The translations under genes and the position numbers were made by a program. Below are positions 44,803-52,120 of a stretch of 64,000 nt of DNA, piece after piece (the stretch's first letter is position 1; each line of letters opens with the position of its first letter). Under the pieces are notes generated by a model. The model was not told the DNA's origin. It worked only from the letters and a program-made list of their open reading frames with translations, and did no database searches. Source of the stretch: Zoogloeaceae bacterium (GTDB lineage: Bacteria; Pseudomonadota; Gammaproteobacteria; Burkholderiales; Rhodocyclaceae); contig JACKLZ010000004.1 of NCBI GenBank assembly GCA_024235675.1, positions 57,501 to 121,500 on the forward strand, written 5' to 3'.

Positions 44803-45410
44803 GTACGGCACGCTGGATTGTCGGGCTGACCGGCGGCATCGGCAGTGGCAAGAGCGCGGCGTCCGACCGTTTTGGCGAGCACGGTGCGGCCATTGTGGAT
44901 ACCGACCTCATCGCCCGTCAGCTCACCGCACCCGGCGGTGCCGCGCTGCCAGCCATTCGCTCGGTTTTCGGCGATGCGGTCATCGCTGCCGATGGCGCGC
45001 TCGATCGTGACGCCATGCGCGCGCGGGTGTTTGCCAAGCCTGACGAGCGTCAGCGCCTCGAAGCGATTCTTCACCCCATGATCCGCGCCGAGTCTGACCG
45101 TCAGTGCGCCGAAGCCGATGCGCCCTATGTGGTGCTGGTGGTGCCGCTGCTGATCGAGTCCGGCACGTATCGTCAGCGTTGCCAGCGCATCGCCGTGGTC
45201 GATTGCGATGAGGCGGTGCAGGTGGCGCGCGTCATGAAGCGTTCAGGCCTGCCCCCCGCGCAAGTCGAAGCCATCATGGCGGCTCAGTTGCCGCGCGCCG
45301 ATCGGCTCGCCGCCGCCGACGACGTGATCGACAACAGTGGCGATCTCGACCACCTCCATCAGCAGGTCGACGCCTTGCATCAGCGCTATCTCGGGCTCGC
45401 TTGCGCCTGA
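44799..45410 (+). CDS. coaE: Dephospho-CoA kinase
   Basis: The 203-residue P-loop kinase begins at GTG, overlapping the previous stop. Walker A is GLTGGIGSGKSAASD, followed by VDTDLIARQL and the lid/acceptor region VVPLLIESG. It makes CoA from dephospho-CoA. The coaE-zapD-yacG order is conserved in gamma- and betaproteobacteria; the usual upstream pilD is absent, replaced here by the SPOR gene. Confidence 0.94.
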   Translation: MSTARWIVGLTGGIGSGKSAASDRFGEHGAAIVDTDLIARQLTAPGGAALPAIRSVFGDAVIAADGALDRDAMRARVFAKPDERQRLEAILHPMIRAESDRQCAEADAPYVVLVVPLLIESGTYRQRCQRIAVVDCDEAVQVARVMKRSGLPPAQVEAIMAAQLPRADRLAAADDVIDNSGDLDHLHQQVDALHQRYLGLACA

Positions 45411-45480
45411 GCCCCGCACAAGCCGTGTGCTATCATCGCGCGGATTATCAGGAGGTTGGCAAACCCATCAGGCGCATGCG

Positions 45481-46236
45481 GTGATTACTTTCGAATACCC
45501 ACTCAACGAACGCATCCGCACCCTGCTCCGGCTGGAAGATCTGTTTGGCCGTATCGCGCACACGCTGCGCGGTGAATCGCCCATTGACCACCATGTCACG
45601 CTGACCTCGATCTTCGAAATGCTCGAAGTGGCCAGCCGTTCCGAGTTCAAGGTCGACCTGCTGCAGGAACTCGAGCGCCAGCGTCAAACGCTGCTCGCTT
45701 TCCGCGACAACCCCGACATATCCGAAGAAGCGCTCAGCGGCGCCTTGTACGAGATCGAGCAAGCCACTGCCGGCCTGCTGTCGGTGTCTGGCAAGATCGG
45801 TCACTACCTGCGCGAAAACGACTGGCTGATGGGTATCCGCAGCCGCGCCGCGATTCCCGGCGGTGCCTGCCAGTTCGACCTGCCCGCGTATTACCACTGG
45901 CAAAACCGCGACGTTGAAGTGCGCCGGCGCGATCTGGAAGGCTGGATCCGCCCCATGCTGCCGATCCGCGACGGCCTGGCGATTGTGCTGCGTTTGCTGC
46001 GCGCCAGCGGTCGGCCCGAAATGCAGACCGCCAACCGCGGCAATTACCAGCTCACCATGGGTGGGCGCCCGATCCAGATGGTGCGTGTTCGTGTGCACCT
46101 CAATGCCCAGGCCGTGCCCGAAATCAGCGCCAACAAATACGTGCTCAACGTGCGCTTCATGCGCCCCGACACCATCAGCCGACCCCGCCAGTGCGAGAAC
46201 GACGTCGAGTTCGAACTCACGCTGTGCAATCTCTGA
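45481..46236 (+). CDS. zapD: Cell division protein ZapD
   Basis: The 251-residue protein matches ZapD: ITFEYPLNERIRTLLRLEDLF at the N-terminus (shown in part) and the conserved C-terminal beta domain (RVHLNAQAVPEISANKY). It bundles FtsZ protofilaments at midcell. The start is taken as GTG at 45481. Oddly, a perfect AGGAGG lies 25 bases upstream at 45450-45455, and no in-frame start codon lies at the proper distance from it. Confidence 0.9.
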   Translation: MITFEYPLNERIRTLLRLEDLFGRIAHTLRGESPIDHHVTLTSIFEMLEVASRSEFKVDLLQELERQRQTLLAFRDNPDISEEALSGALYEIEQATAGLLSVSGKIGHYLRENDWLMGIRSRAAIPGGACQFDLPAYYHWQNRDVEVRRRDLEGWIRPMLPIRDGLAIVLRLLRASGRPEMQTANRGNYQLTMGGRPIQMVRVRVHLNAQAVPEISANKYVLNVRFMRPDTISRPRQCENDVEFELTLCNL

Positions 46237-46241
46237 GTCCG

Positions 46242-46445
46242 ATGACCCGCGATTCCGCCCCCCGCATCGTCAAATGCCCCCATTGCGCCAAGCCTGTCGA
46301 ATGGCGCACCGACAACAAATACCGCCCCTTCTGCTCCGAGCGCTGCCGCCAGATCGACATGGGCGCCTGGGCCTCCGAGAGCTACCGCATCCCGGCGGCC
46401 AAGCCACCGGATGGCATGTCGGACAGCTTCGAAGACGATCAGTAA
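46242..46445 (+). CDS. yacG: DNA gyrase inhibitor YacG
   Basis: This 67-residue zinc protein has the C-x2-C and C-x3-C ligands CPHCAKPVEW and FCSERCRQIDMGAW. The C-terminal tail is acidic (SFEDDQ). YacG binds GyrB and inhibits gyrase. It follows zapD by five bases in the conserved coaE-zapD-yacG cluster. Confidence 0.92.
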   Translation: MTRDSAPRIVKCPHCAKPVEWRTDNKYRPFCSERCRQIDMGAWASESYRIPAAKPPDGMSDSFEDDQ

Positions 46446-46584
46446 CATCGCGTCGCCGGCCAAGCCGGCGTAAAGTCGACCCGACGCACCAGTGCCTTGT
46501 GTCGATGTTCGCGCGTTGCGCGAGGGCTTGATGCCCGTGCGGCGGCCGTGGCGCTCATTTTTTCGACTTCGGAAGGAGAACCGC

Positions 46585-46821
46585 ATGGAAACCCCTGTCC
46601 ATCCTCTATCCGCCCTGTTTGCCCAGTTGGGCCTTCCCAGCGACGCGGCCAGTATCGACGCCTTTGTCCTTCGGCACGCCCCGCTTGCGGGTGATATCCC
46701 GCTTGCGGCCGCTCCGTTCTGGAGCCCCTCCCAAGCGGCGTTTCTGCGTGAAGAAATTGCCGAAGACGCCGACTGGGCCGAGGTGGTCGACACGCTGAAC
46801 GCGCGCTTGCGGCAAGGCTGA
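46585..46821 (+). CDS. DUF2789 family protein
   Basis: The 78-residue acidic protein starts METPVHPLSALFAQLGLPS, with a strong GGAAGGAG site. It has the DUF2789 pattern FWSPSQAAFLREEIAEDADWAEVVDTLN (quoted in part: FWSPSQAAFLREEI). Function is unknown. It stands alone between yacG and a convergent membrane gene. Confidence 0.8.
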   Translation: METPVHPLSALFAQLGLPSDAASIDAFVLRHAPLAGDIPLAAAPFWSPSQAAFLREEIAEDADWAEVVDTLNARLRQG

Positions 46822-46853
46822 GGCGTGCGCTGGTACGACGCCTCTCGACGCGC

Positions 46854-47414
46854 TTAGAACATCAGGATCGGCACCAGGAAGGCCGCCCAGCATAGCAGTC
46901 CAGCGGCCATGACCGTATGCGTGACGCTCGCGGCGCGCACCTCGTCTGCCATGTGGCACAAGGCGTAGATGCCGCGGTACATCAATGCGGATGCGGCGAC
47001 CAAGCCGGTCAGTGCGACCACCGCGACGAAGGCCGGGTTCGGTACGAGCAGGGCCAGCGACGAGAGCCACATCGGCACCGGCGCGATCGCGGTGACGACG
47101 TAGGCGTCGTGTGTGTCGATGGGCGAGGTGTCGTGGTCGACAACGCTCCGGATGAACAAGCCCATGCCGACAAAGGCGGCCAGTTCGCAGAGGAAAAACA
47201 GTGGTGCAATGACCGACCAGGGCTTGCCCGACCAGCCGACCATCAGCGCATCGCCGTAGTGGGTGCCTGCGTAGTACAACATGGCGGGTGGCAGAATCGA
47301 CAGCGGCAGGACCATCCAGAGAAACAGTGAGAGCACCGTCGGGTGCTGGTGTTCGAGGTCTCGCCAACCGGCTTCTGAAGAGATCATCATTTGGGGGATC
47401 GACATGAAGCCCAT
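46854..47414 (-). CDS. Yip1-family integral membrane protein
   Basis: The 186-residue protein has five hydrophobic helices spread from about 30 to the C-terminus, and resembles bacterial Yip1/DUF1282 proteins (LEHQHPTVLSLF, then LPPAMLYYAGTHYGD). AGGAGG lies ten bases before the ATG. Function is unknown. It is divergent from a MarR-type regulator with a palindromic operator in the 84-base gap, so it is a likely target of that regulator. Confidence 0.78.
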   Translation of the reverse strand: MGFMSIPQMMISSEAGWRDLEHQHPTVLSLFLWMVLPLSILPPAMLYYAGTHYGDALMVGWSGKPWSVIAPLFFLCELAAFVGMGLFIRSVVDHDTSPIDTHDAYVVTAIAPVPMWLSSLALLVPNPAFVAVVALTGLVAASALMYRGIYALCHMADEVRAASVTHTVMAAGLLCWAAFLVPILMF

Positions 47415-47468
47415 GATTGGCTTTCCTCCTGAAAGGCTCGTGCTGGACGGGGTGAGTGATTGCTTTTA

Positions 47469-47483
47469 TATCATAACGTGATA
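47469..47483. promoter_or_regulatory. Palindromic operator, probably for the MarR regulator
   Basis: TATCA-TAACG-TGATA is a perfect inverted repeat with AT-rich flanks, in the gap between the divergent Yip1 and MarR genes. MarR proteins bind such 15-20 bp palindromes, and the position would cover both promoters. Confidence 0.6.
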
Positions 47484-47498
47484 CAAATCGTAAATTAG

Positions 47499-47915
47499 AT
47501 GCCAGAAACGCCTATGTCAAGTCCGCTGAGCAAAGCCGACATCGAACGCCTGTCGCACTTTCGGTACCGCCTGCGCTGCTACCTGCGTGCCAGTGAAGAC
47601 CTGTGCCAAGCCGCCGGTGTGACCCTGTTGCAATACCAGCTCTTGCTGCATGTGATGGGCTTCCCGGACCGGGAATGGGCCACCATCGGTGAAATTGCCG
47701 AGCGCCTCCAGGCCAAGCACCACGGCGTGGTGGCCTTGGTCGACCGTTGTGAAAAGCTGGGTTTGGTGCGGCGTCGCGCAAGTCAGGAGGATCGGCGTCA
47801 GGTCGAAATCCACCTGCTTCCGAAGGGGCGCGATCTGGTCGCCGAACTCGCGACCGCGCATCGAGCGGAGCGGGACTTGCTGGTGGAGGAGTTTTCGTTG
47901 CCGGGGTGGCGCTGA
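47499..47915 (+). CDS. MarR-family transcriptional regulator
   Basis: This 138-residue winged-helix protein has the MarR fold: helices around LLQYQLLLHVMGF, recognition region IGEIAERLQAKHHGVVALVDRCEKLGLV (quoted in part: IGEIAERLQAKHHG) and the wing RRASQEDRRQVEIHL. It probably represses the divergent Yip1 gene and itself through the palindrome at 47469. The ligand is unknown. A second ATG six codons in is also possible. Confidence 0.86.
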   Translation: MPETPMSSPLSKADIERLSHFRYRLRCYLRASEDLCQAAGVTLLQYQLLLHVMGFPDREWATIGEIAERLQAKHHGVVALVDRCEKLGLVRRRASQEDRRQVEIHLLPKGRDLVAELATAHRAERDLLVEEFSLPGWR

Positions 47916-48072
47916 TTGGTGGGTGCCGGAGGGGCTCGGTCAGCCGTTCCGGGGGGTGACGGTCAAGCCGTGCGACCCGTGCTCACGCCTCGCCTGCGCG
48001 CAACTGGGGAGGTCATGCCGTGCGTTGCGCCTGCGGCAGCCCGTCGTTTTACGCCGGCCGCAGGTCAATATG

Positions 48073-48366
48073 TCAGCCGAGTCGTGCGGTGATGCCGGCC
48101 AACTCGCTGCGCGAGAAAGCACGCAGGGTTTGCATGCGCACATTGCCGCCCGAGGCCGTGGCCAGGGCAAATGCCGTGGCCGACTCGTCGTCTGGCGCGT
48201 CGATGGTCGCGATCAGGTCGTAATGGCCCATCGTCCAGTACAGCTGTGTCATCGTCGCGCCAAACTTCGCCGCCAATTCCTTGACCGCGTCGGCCCGTTG
48301 CGCCGAGTCCTTGATCGAGCGGATGCCCTGTTCGGTGAATGTACACAGTGCGATATAGGTCGCCAT
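48073..48366 (-). CDS. GYD-domain protein
   Basis: The 97-residue single-domain alpha/beta protein starts MATYIALCTFTEQGIRSIKDS, with GGAG before the ATG. It contains the WTMGHYDLIATIDAPD segment of GYD-family proteins. The fold resembles a ferredoxin-like small-molecule-binding dimer; function is unknown. It stands alone, with non-coding stretches of about 155 bases on its 3' side and about 295 on its 5' side. Confidence 0.85.
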   Translation of the reverse strand: MATYIALCTFTEQGIRSIKDSAQRADAVKELAAKFGATMTQLYWTMGHYDLIATIDAPDDESATAFALATASGGNVRMQTLRAFSRSELAGITARLG

Positions 48367-48662
48367 GGTGGTTCTCCTCCAATGTTGGCCACAGGCTGTT
48401 CGCCGCCCGGCGTGGCCGAAAGGGGCCGAGTGCGTCGGAGCGGGGATGCTCAGGAGGGACGGCGAAAACGCCGGGCAATGCCCCGCGTGCCAGCAAGGCG
48501 GGGGTCATGTAGACCACCATAGATGTGAATGGCAGGGGCTGCCGGTTTATGTTGGGTGTTGTCGTGCCGGGCAGGTAATCGCCGGCGCCTGTGGTCGCGC
48601 CGGGCGGCGCGACCTGCCGCTATAGAGTGCGCATCGGCTGGTGCCCCAGGCGAGATGGTCTT
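48367..48662. other. Intergenic region without a recognisable gene
   Basis: The 296 bases between the GYD gene and the Nudix-ThiE gene contain the ribosome-binding site of the GYD gene and GC-rich sequence. No RNA family, repeat or coding frame with protein-like composition was recognised. A promoter for the GYD gene must lie here. Confidence 0.5.
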
Positions 48663-49616
48663 TCAGGCCCAACTCCCCCGAATCCCCGCCACCCCATGCG
48701 CACCAGCCGCACGCGCTGCGCCCATGTGTTCGAGGCTGACGCCGCCAATGGCGAACACCGGCATGGGCAGCAACCGGGTGAGGGCGCTGAAGCCGGCCCA
48801 GCCCAGCGATGGGCTGTTGGGGTGGCTGGGGGTGGCGTTGACATGGCCGAGCACGGCGTAGTCGAGGCCGAGTTTGGCGCAGTGCTCCAGTTCGGCGCGG
48901 GTGTGACAGGAGGCGCCAACCCATTCGAAGTCGGGGCGGGTGCCGCAGGCCATGAGCTGGCGGGCGGGCAGGTGCAGGCCGTGCGCGTCGGTGCGCCGGG
49001 CGAGGTCGGCGTCGCCGTTGACCAGGGCGAGGGCGCCGGCGGCGTGGCAGCGCTGGACGATGCTGTGGGCGAGGCGCTCGCGCGGGCCGGTGTCGAGCGA
49101 GGTGTCGCGAATCTGTACCAGCTTGAGCCCGCGGGCGAGGGCGCGGTCGAGTGCCTGGAGTTGGGCGTCGGCGCCCATGTGGGCGGCATCGGTGATGCCC
49201 ATTTCACGCGGCAGGCGCAGGGCTTTGAGGATGGGGCCGTTGGCGGGGAGCATGGGCGCGACGCTGAAGCGCTCGGGGTGGTCCCAGGCGAGCGCGGCGT
49301 GCACATGGTCGTTGATGTCGCCGGTCCATTCGGGTACTTCAAAAAAGTGCAGGCGGACGTTGGCGTGTTCGTAGTCGTGCTCGCGCATCAGCCAGGGCCA
49401 GCAGGTGTCGGCGGTGATGCCGAGTTCTTCTTCGAGCTCGCGGATCAGCGCGGCACGCGGGCTTTCGCCGGGCTCGACCTTGCCGCCGGGAAACTCCCAG
49501 TAGCCGGGGTAAAAGGTGCCGGCCGCCCGCTGGCCGAGCAGCACGCTGCCGTCGGGCTGGGTGATGACCGCGGCGGCGACGTCGACGCGTTTTTTGGCTT
49601 GGGTGGTGTCGGTCAT
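48663..49616 (-). CDS. Nudix hydrolase / thiamine-phosphate-synthase-like fusion
   Basis: The 317-residue protein starts MTDTTQAKKRVDVAAAVI. Its N-terminal MutT-type Nudix domain has the box GGKVEPGESPRAALIRELEEELGI (seen as GGKVEPGESPR and RELEEELG). The C-terminal part (about 140-315) is a ThiE/TenI-type barrel with QIRDTSLD, HLPARQL and VFAIGGV. MutT-ThiE fusions are widespread in proteobacteria. The Nudix part should clear 8-oxo-dGTP; whether the barrel makes thiamine phosphate is unclear. It starts seven bases after the DUF815 gene, so they are cotranscribed. Confidence 0.9.
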   Translation of the reverse strand: MTDTTQAKKRVDVAAAVITQPDGSVLLGQRAAGTFYPGYWEFPGGKVEPGESPRAALIRELEEELGITADTCWPWLMREHDYEHANVRLHFFEVPEWTGDINDHVHAALAWDHPERFSVAPMLPANGPILKALRLPREMGITDAAHMGADAQLQALDRALARGLKLVQIRDTSLDTGPRERLAHSIVQRCHAAGALALVNGDADLARRTDAHGLHLPARQLMACGTRPDFEWVGASCHTRAELEHCAKLGLDYAVLGHVNATPSHPNSPSLGWAGFSALTRLLPMPVFAIGGVSLEHMGAARAAGAHGVAGIRGSWA

Positions 49617-49623
49617 GCGGCGC

Positions 49624-50499
49624 TCACTTGGCGTGTCGGCCGGCGTAGTCGCGGGCAAACTGCCAGGCGACCCGACCGCTGCGCGAGCCCCGCATCAGCG
49701 CCCACTGCAGGGCTTCGGTGCGGGCCTTGTCGATTTTGGCCTTGGCTACGCCGAATTCGCCCAGCCAGTGGCTGACGATGTCGAGATAGGCGTCCTGACC
49801 GAAGGGGTAGAAGGACAGCCACAGCCCGAAACGCTCGGACAGCGAGATTTTCTCTTCGACCGCTTCGCCGGGGTGGATCTCGCCGTCGATGTTGTGTGCC
49901 TCGCGGTTCTCGGCGTGGTACTCGGGCATCAGATGCCGGCGGTTGGAGGTGGCGTAGATGATGACGTTGTCGGGCACGGCGGCGAGCGAGCCGTCGAGCA
50001 CGCTCTTGAGCGCCTTGTAGGCGGGCTCGGCGTCTTCAAAGGACAGGTCGTCGCAGAACAGCACGAAGCGCTCGGGCCGTGTGCGTACCAGCTCGACAAT
50101 CTCGGGCAGGTCCATCAGGTCCTGCTTGTCGACCTCGATCAGGCGCAGGCCCCTGTCGGCGTAACGCGCCAGCATGGCTTTGACCAGCGACGACTTGCCG
50201 GTGCCGCGCGCGCCGGTGAGCAGCGCATTGTTGGCGCGGTGGCCTTTGACGAACTGGCGGGTGTTGGCGTCGAGGCGCGCGATCTGGTCGGCGACATCCT
50301 GCAGGTCTTCGACGCGGATCAGGTGCGGATGCGCAATGGCCTCCAGCCGGGCCTGCGCGCCGCGGCGCAGCCAGCGGAAGGCGATGGCACTGTCCCAGTC
50401 CGGGGCGAGCGGCGGGGCGGGCAGCCAGGCGTCGAGTCGGTCCAGGGTTTTTTCGAGGCGCGCAAAAAAGACGGCCAGATCAGGAGATGTCGGAGTCAT
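49624..50499 (-). CDS. DUF815-family P-loop ATPase
   Basis: The 291-residue AAA-like protein has Walker A LLTGARGTGKSSLVKA, a Walker B-like FVLFCDDLSFE and a sensor-like YATSNRRHLMPEY. The start is MTPTSPDLAVFFARL at 50499. DUF815 proteins are conserved but have no assigned function. It is cotranscribed with Nudix-ThiE downstream and overlaps a small membrane ORF upstream. Confidence 0.87.
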   Translation of the reverse strand: MTPTSPDLAVFFARLEKTLDRLDAWLPAPPLAPDWDSAIAFRWLRRGAQARLEAIAHPHLIRVEDLQDVADQIARLDANTRQFVKGHRANNALLTGARGTGKSSLVKAMLARYADRGLRLIEVDKQDLMDLPEIVELVRTRPERFVLFCDDLSFEDAEPAYKALKSVLDGSLAAVPDNVIIYATSNRRHLMPEYHAENREAHNIDGEIHPGEAVEEKISLSERFGLWLSFYPFGQDAYLDIVSHWLGEFGVAKAKIDKARTEALQWALMRGSRSGRVAWQFARDYAGRHAK

Positions 50500-50590
50500 C
50501 AGATGTGTTCTTCTTTCGTGGCCAGGTGGCCCAGACAATGACAAGCAACAATGCCAGCGCAACGCCGGCTTCCAGCAGGATCACCCACAT
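50480..50590 (-). CDS. Small single-pass membrane protein (36 residues), candidate
   Basis: A 37-codon frame starts ATG at 50590, with GGAG six bases upstream, and encodes MWVILLEAGVALALLLVIVW followed by ATWPRKKNTSDDSDIS. It is one hydrophobic helix (about 3-20), then a Trp, a basic stop-transfer cluster (PRKK) and an acidic Ser-rich tail, a convincing small membrane protein. It overlaps the DUF815 start by 20 bases, suggesting coupled translation. Homology cannot be judged at this length. Confidence 0.6.
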   Translation of the reverse strand: MWVILLEAGVALALLLVIVWATWPRKKNTSDDSDIS

Positions 50591-50675
50591 GGCAGGCTCC
50601 GGTGGCAGGTTGGGGAAGGGCGGTCACGGCTATACTGCCGGCTTCGCTCGACCGAGTGTAACTGATCTGTCCGCC

Positions 50676-51941
50676 ATGTTCCTTCGTCTGTCTGTCTGGC
50701 CCCGTGTGGCTGGATTATGTGTGTTGCTGTCCGCCTGTGCCACCGAGCGTGTGCCCGAATGTCCGCCGTGCGCGCAGGTGCCCCCGGTGACGCAAAGCGT
50801 CCCCGTGCCGGCACCCGCGCCCGTGCCGGTGCCGCCCAAGCCGCAAGCCGTGACGCCGTCGTCCGCACCGGTGGCGACCCCCGCGGTTGCCGCCGGCCGA
50901 CTCGTCGCCGCGCGCTGGAGCGACTTGCCGGGCTGGAATGTGGATGCCATGGAAGCGGCCTGGCCGGCCTGGCAGCGCTCGTGCCGCGTGTTGCGCAAGG
51001 AGGCGGCCTGGGCCGGAGTGTGCGCGCAAGCCGATGCGCTCGGCGACGCACCGCCGCGCGCGGTGGTGCGACAGTTCTTCGATAATAATTTCCGCCCCTG
51101 GCAGGTGCGCAATGCCGACAGCAGCGCCAACGGCCTGGTCACCGGCTATTACGAACCGCTGATTCGCGGCAGCCTCGATCGCAGCGCGCAGCACGCGTGG
51201 CCGATTCACGGCGTACCACCCGACATGGTCTCGGTCGAGCTGGCCGGCATCTACCCCGAACTCAAACCGATGCGTCTGCGCGGGCGCATCGAGGGCAACC
51301 GCCTGGTGCCCTACTGGACGCGGCGCGAAGTCACTAATCAGGGCGACGCCTTCCCTGCGCCAGTGCTGGCCTGGGCGGATGACCCGATTGCGCTGTTCTT
51401 CCTGCAAGTGCAGGGCTCGGGCCGGGTTGAACTGCCCGACGGCAGCTTCCTGCGCATTGGCTATGCCGACCAGAACGGCCACCCCTACAAATCCATCGGC
51501 AAATGGCTGGTGGAGCAGGGCGAACTCAAGCTATCGGACGCGTCCATGCAGGGCATCCAGCGCTGGGCGCGGGCCAACCCGGCGCGCCTGCGCGAGTTGC
51601 TCGACCAGAACCCCAGCTATGTGTTCTTCCGCCCGCTGCCAGACAACAACGACGGCCCCATCGGCGCGCTAGGCGTGCCGCTGGTGGCCGAACGCAGCAT
51701 TGCGGTGGATCGCCAGACCGTACCGCTTGGCGCGCCGGTGTTTCTCGACACCACGCGCCCCAACACCAACCAGCCGCTGCGGCAACTGGTGATGGCACAG
51801 GACACCGGCAGCGCCATTCGCGGCGGCGTGCGGGCCGACTTCTTCTGGGGCTTTGGCGATGCCGCCGGGGCCGAGGCCGGGCGCATGAAGCAAAACGGTG
51901 CCATGTGGGTGTTGCTGCCCAAAAATCTCGCACCGAGATGA
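50676..51941 (+). CDS. mltA: Membrane-bound lytic murein transglycosylase A
   Basis: The 421-residue lipoprotein has a signal peptide ending in the lipobox LLSAC. A Pro/Val-rich linker follows (residues about 40-75), then the MltA double-psi barrel (NGLVTGYYEPLIRGS) and the 3D domain with MAQDTGSAIRGGVRADFFWG, which holds the catalytic Asp. It cleaves peptidoglycan with formation of 1,6-anhydro ends on the inner face of the outer membrane. The start ATG at 50676 lacks a strong Shine-Dalgarno sequence. Confidence 0.92.
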   Translation: MFLRLSVWPRVAGLCVLLSACATERVPECPPCAQVPPVTQSVPVPAPAPVPVPPKPQAVTPSSAPVATPAVAAGRLVAARWSDLPGWNVDAMEAAWPAWQRSCRVLRKEAAWAGVCAQADALGDAPPRAVVRQFFDNNFRPWQVRNADSSANGLVTGYYEPLIRGSLDRSAQHAWPIHGVPPDMVSVELAGIYPELKPMRLRGRIEGNRLVPYWTRREVTNQGDAFPAPVLAWADDPIALFFLQVQGSGRVELPDGSFLRIGYADQNGHPYKSIGKWLVEQGELKLSDASMQGIQRWARANPARLRELLDQNPSYVFFRPLPDNNDGPIGALGVPLVAERSIAVDRQTVPLGAPVFLDTTRPNTNQPLRQLVMAQDTGSAIRGGVRADFFWGFGDAAGAEAGRMKQNGAMWVLLPKNLAPR

Positions 51942-51991
51942 CGCATGCGCTGGCGCGGATGCACGCTGATGGGGCCTCGACGTCTGACGGA

Positions 51992-52008
51992 TGCACCGAA
52001 TTGGTGCT
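51992..52008 (+). promoter_or_regulatory. NtrC-binding site upstream of amtB
   Basis: TGCACC-GAATT-GGTGCT matches the NtrC consensus except the last base. Its centre is about 97 bases before the predicted amtB transcription start, the same distance as site 2 at glnA. Confidence 0.85.
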
Positions 52009-52070
52009 GGAGGAGTGCGCTGTCTTGGGGCGCGGTATTGTAAGTGCTTGATTTATTGTAAAAGCCGTAC

Positions 52071-52086
52071 TGGCACGTGATCTGCT
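52071..52086 (+). promoter_or_regulatory. Sigma-54 promoter of amtB
   Basis: TGGCACGTGATCTGCT matches the -24/-12 consensus TGGCACG-N4-TTGCW with one mismatch and exact GG-N10-GC spacing. Transcription should start near 52097, 24 bases before the amtB ATG, with AAAGGAG in between. Confidence 0.88.
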
Positions 52087-52120
52087 AAATGCTCCCCTAT
52101 TGTGCAAAAGGAGCATTTCC

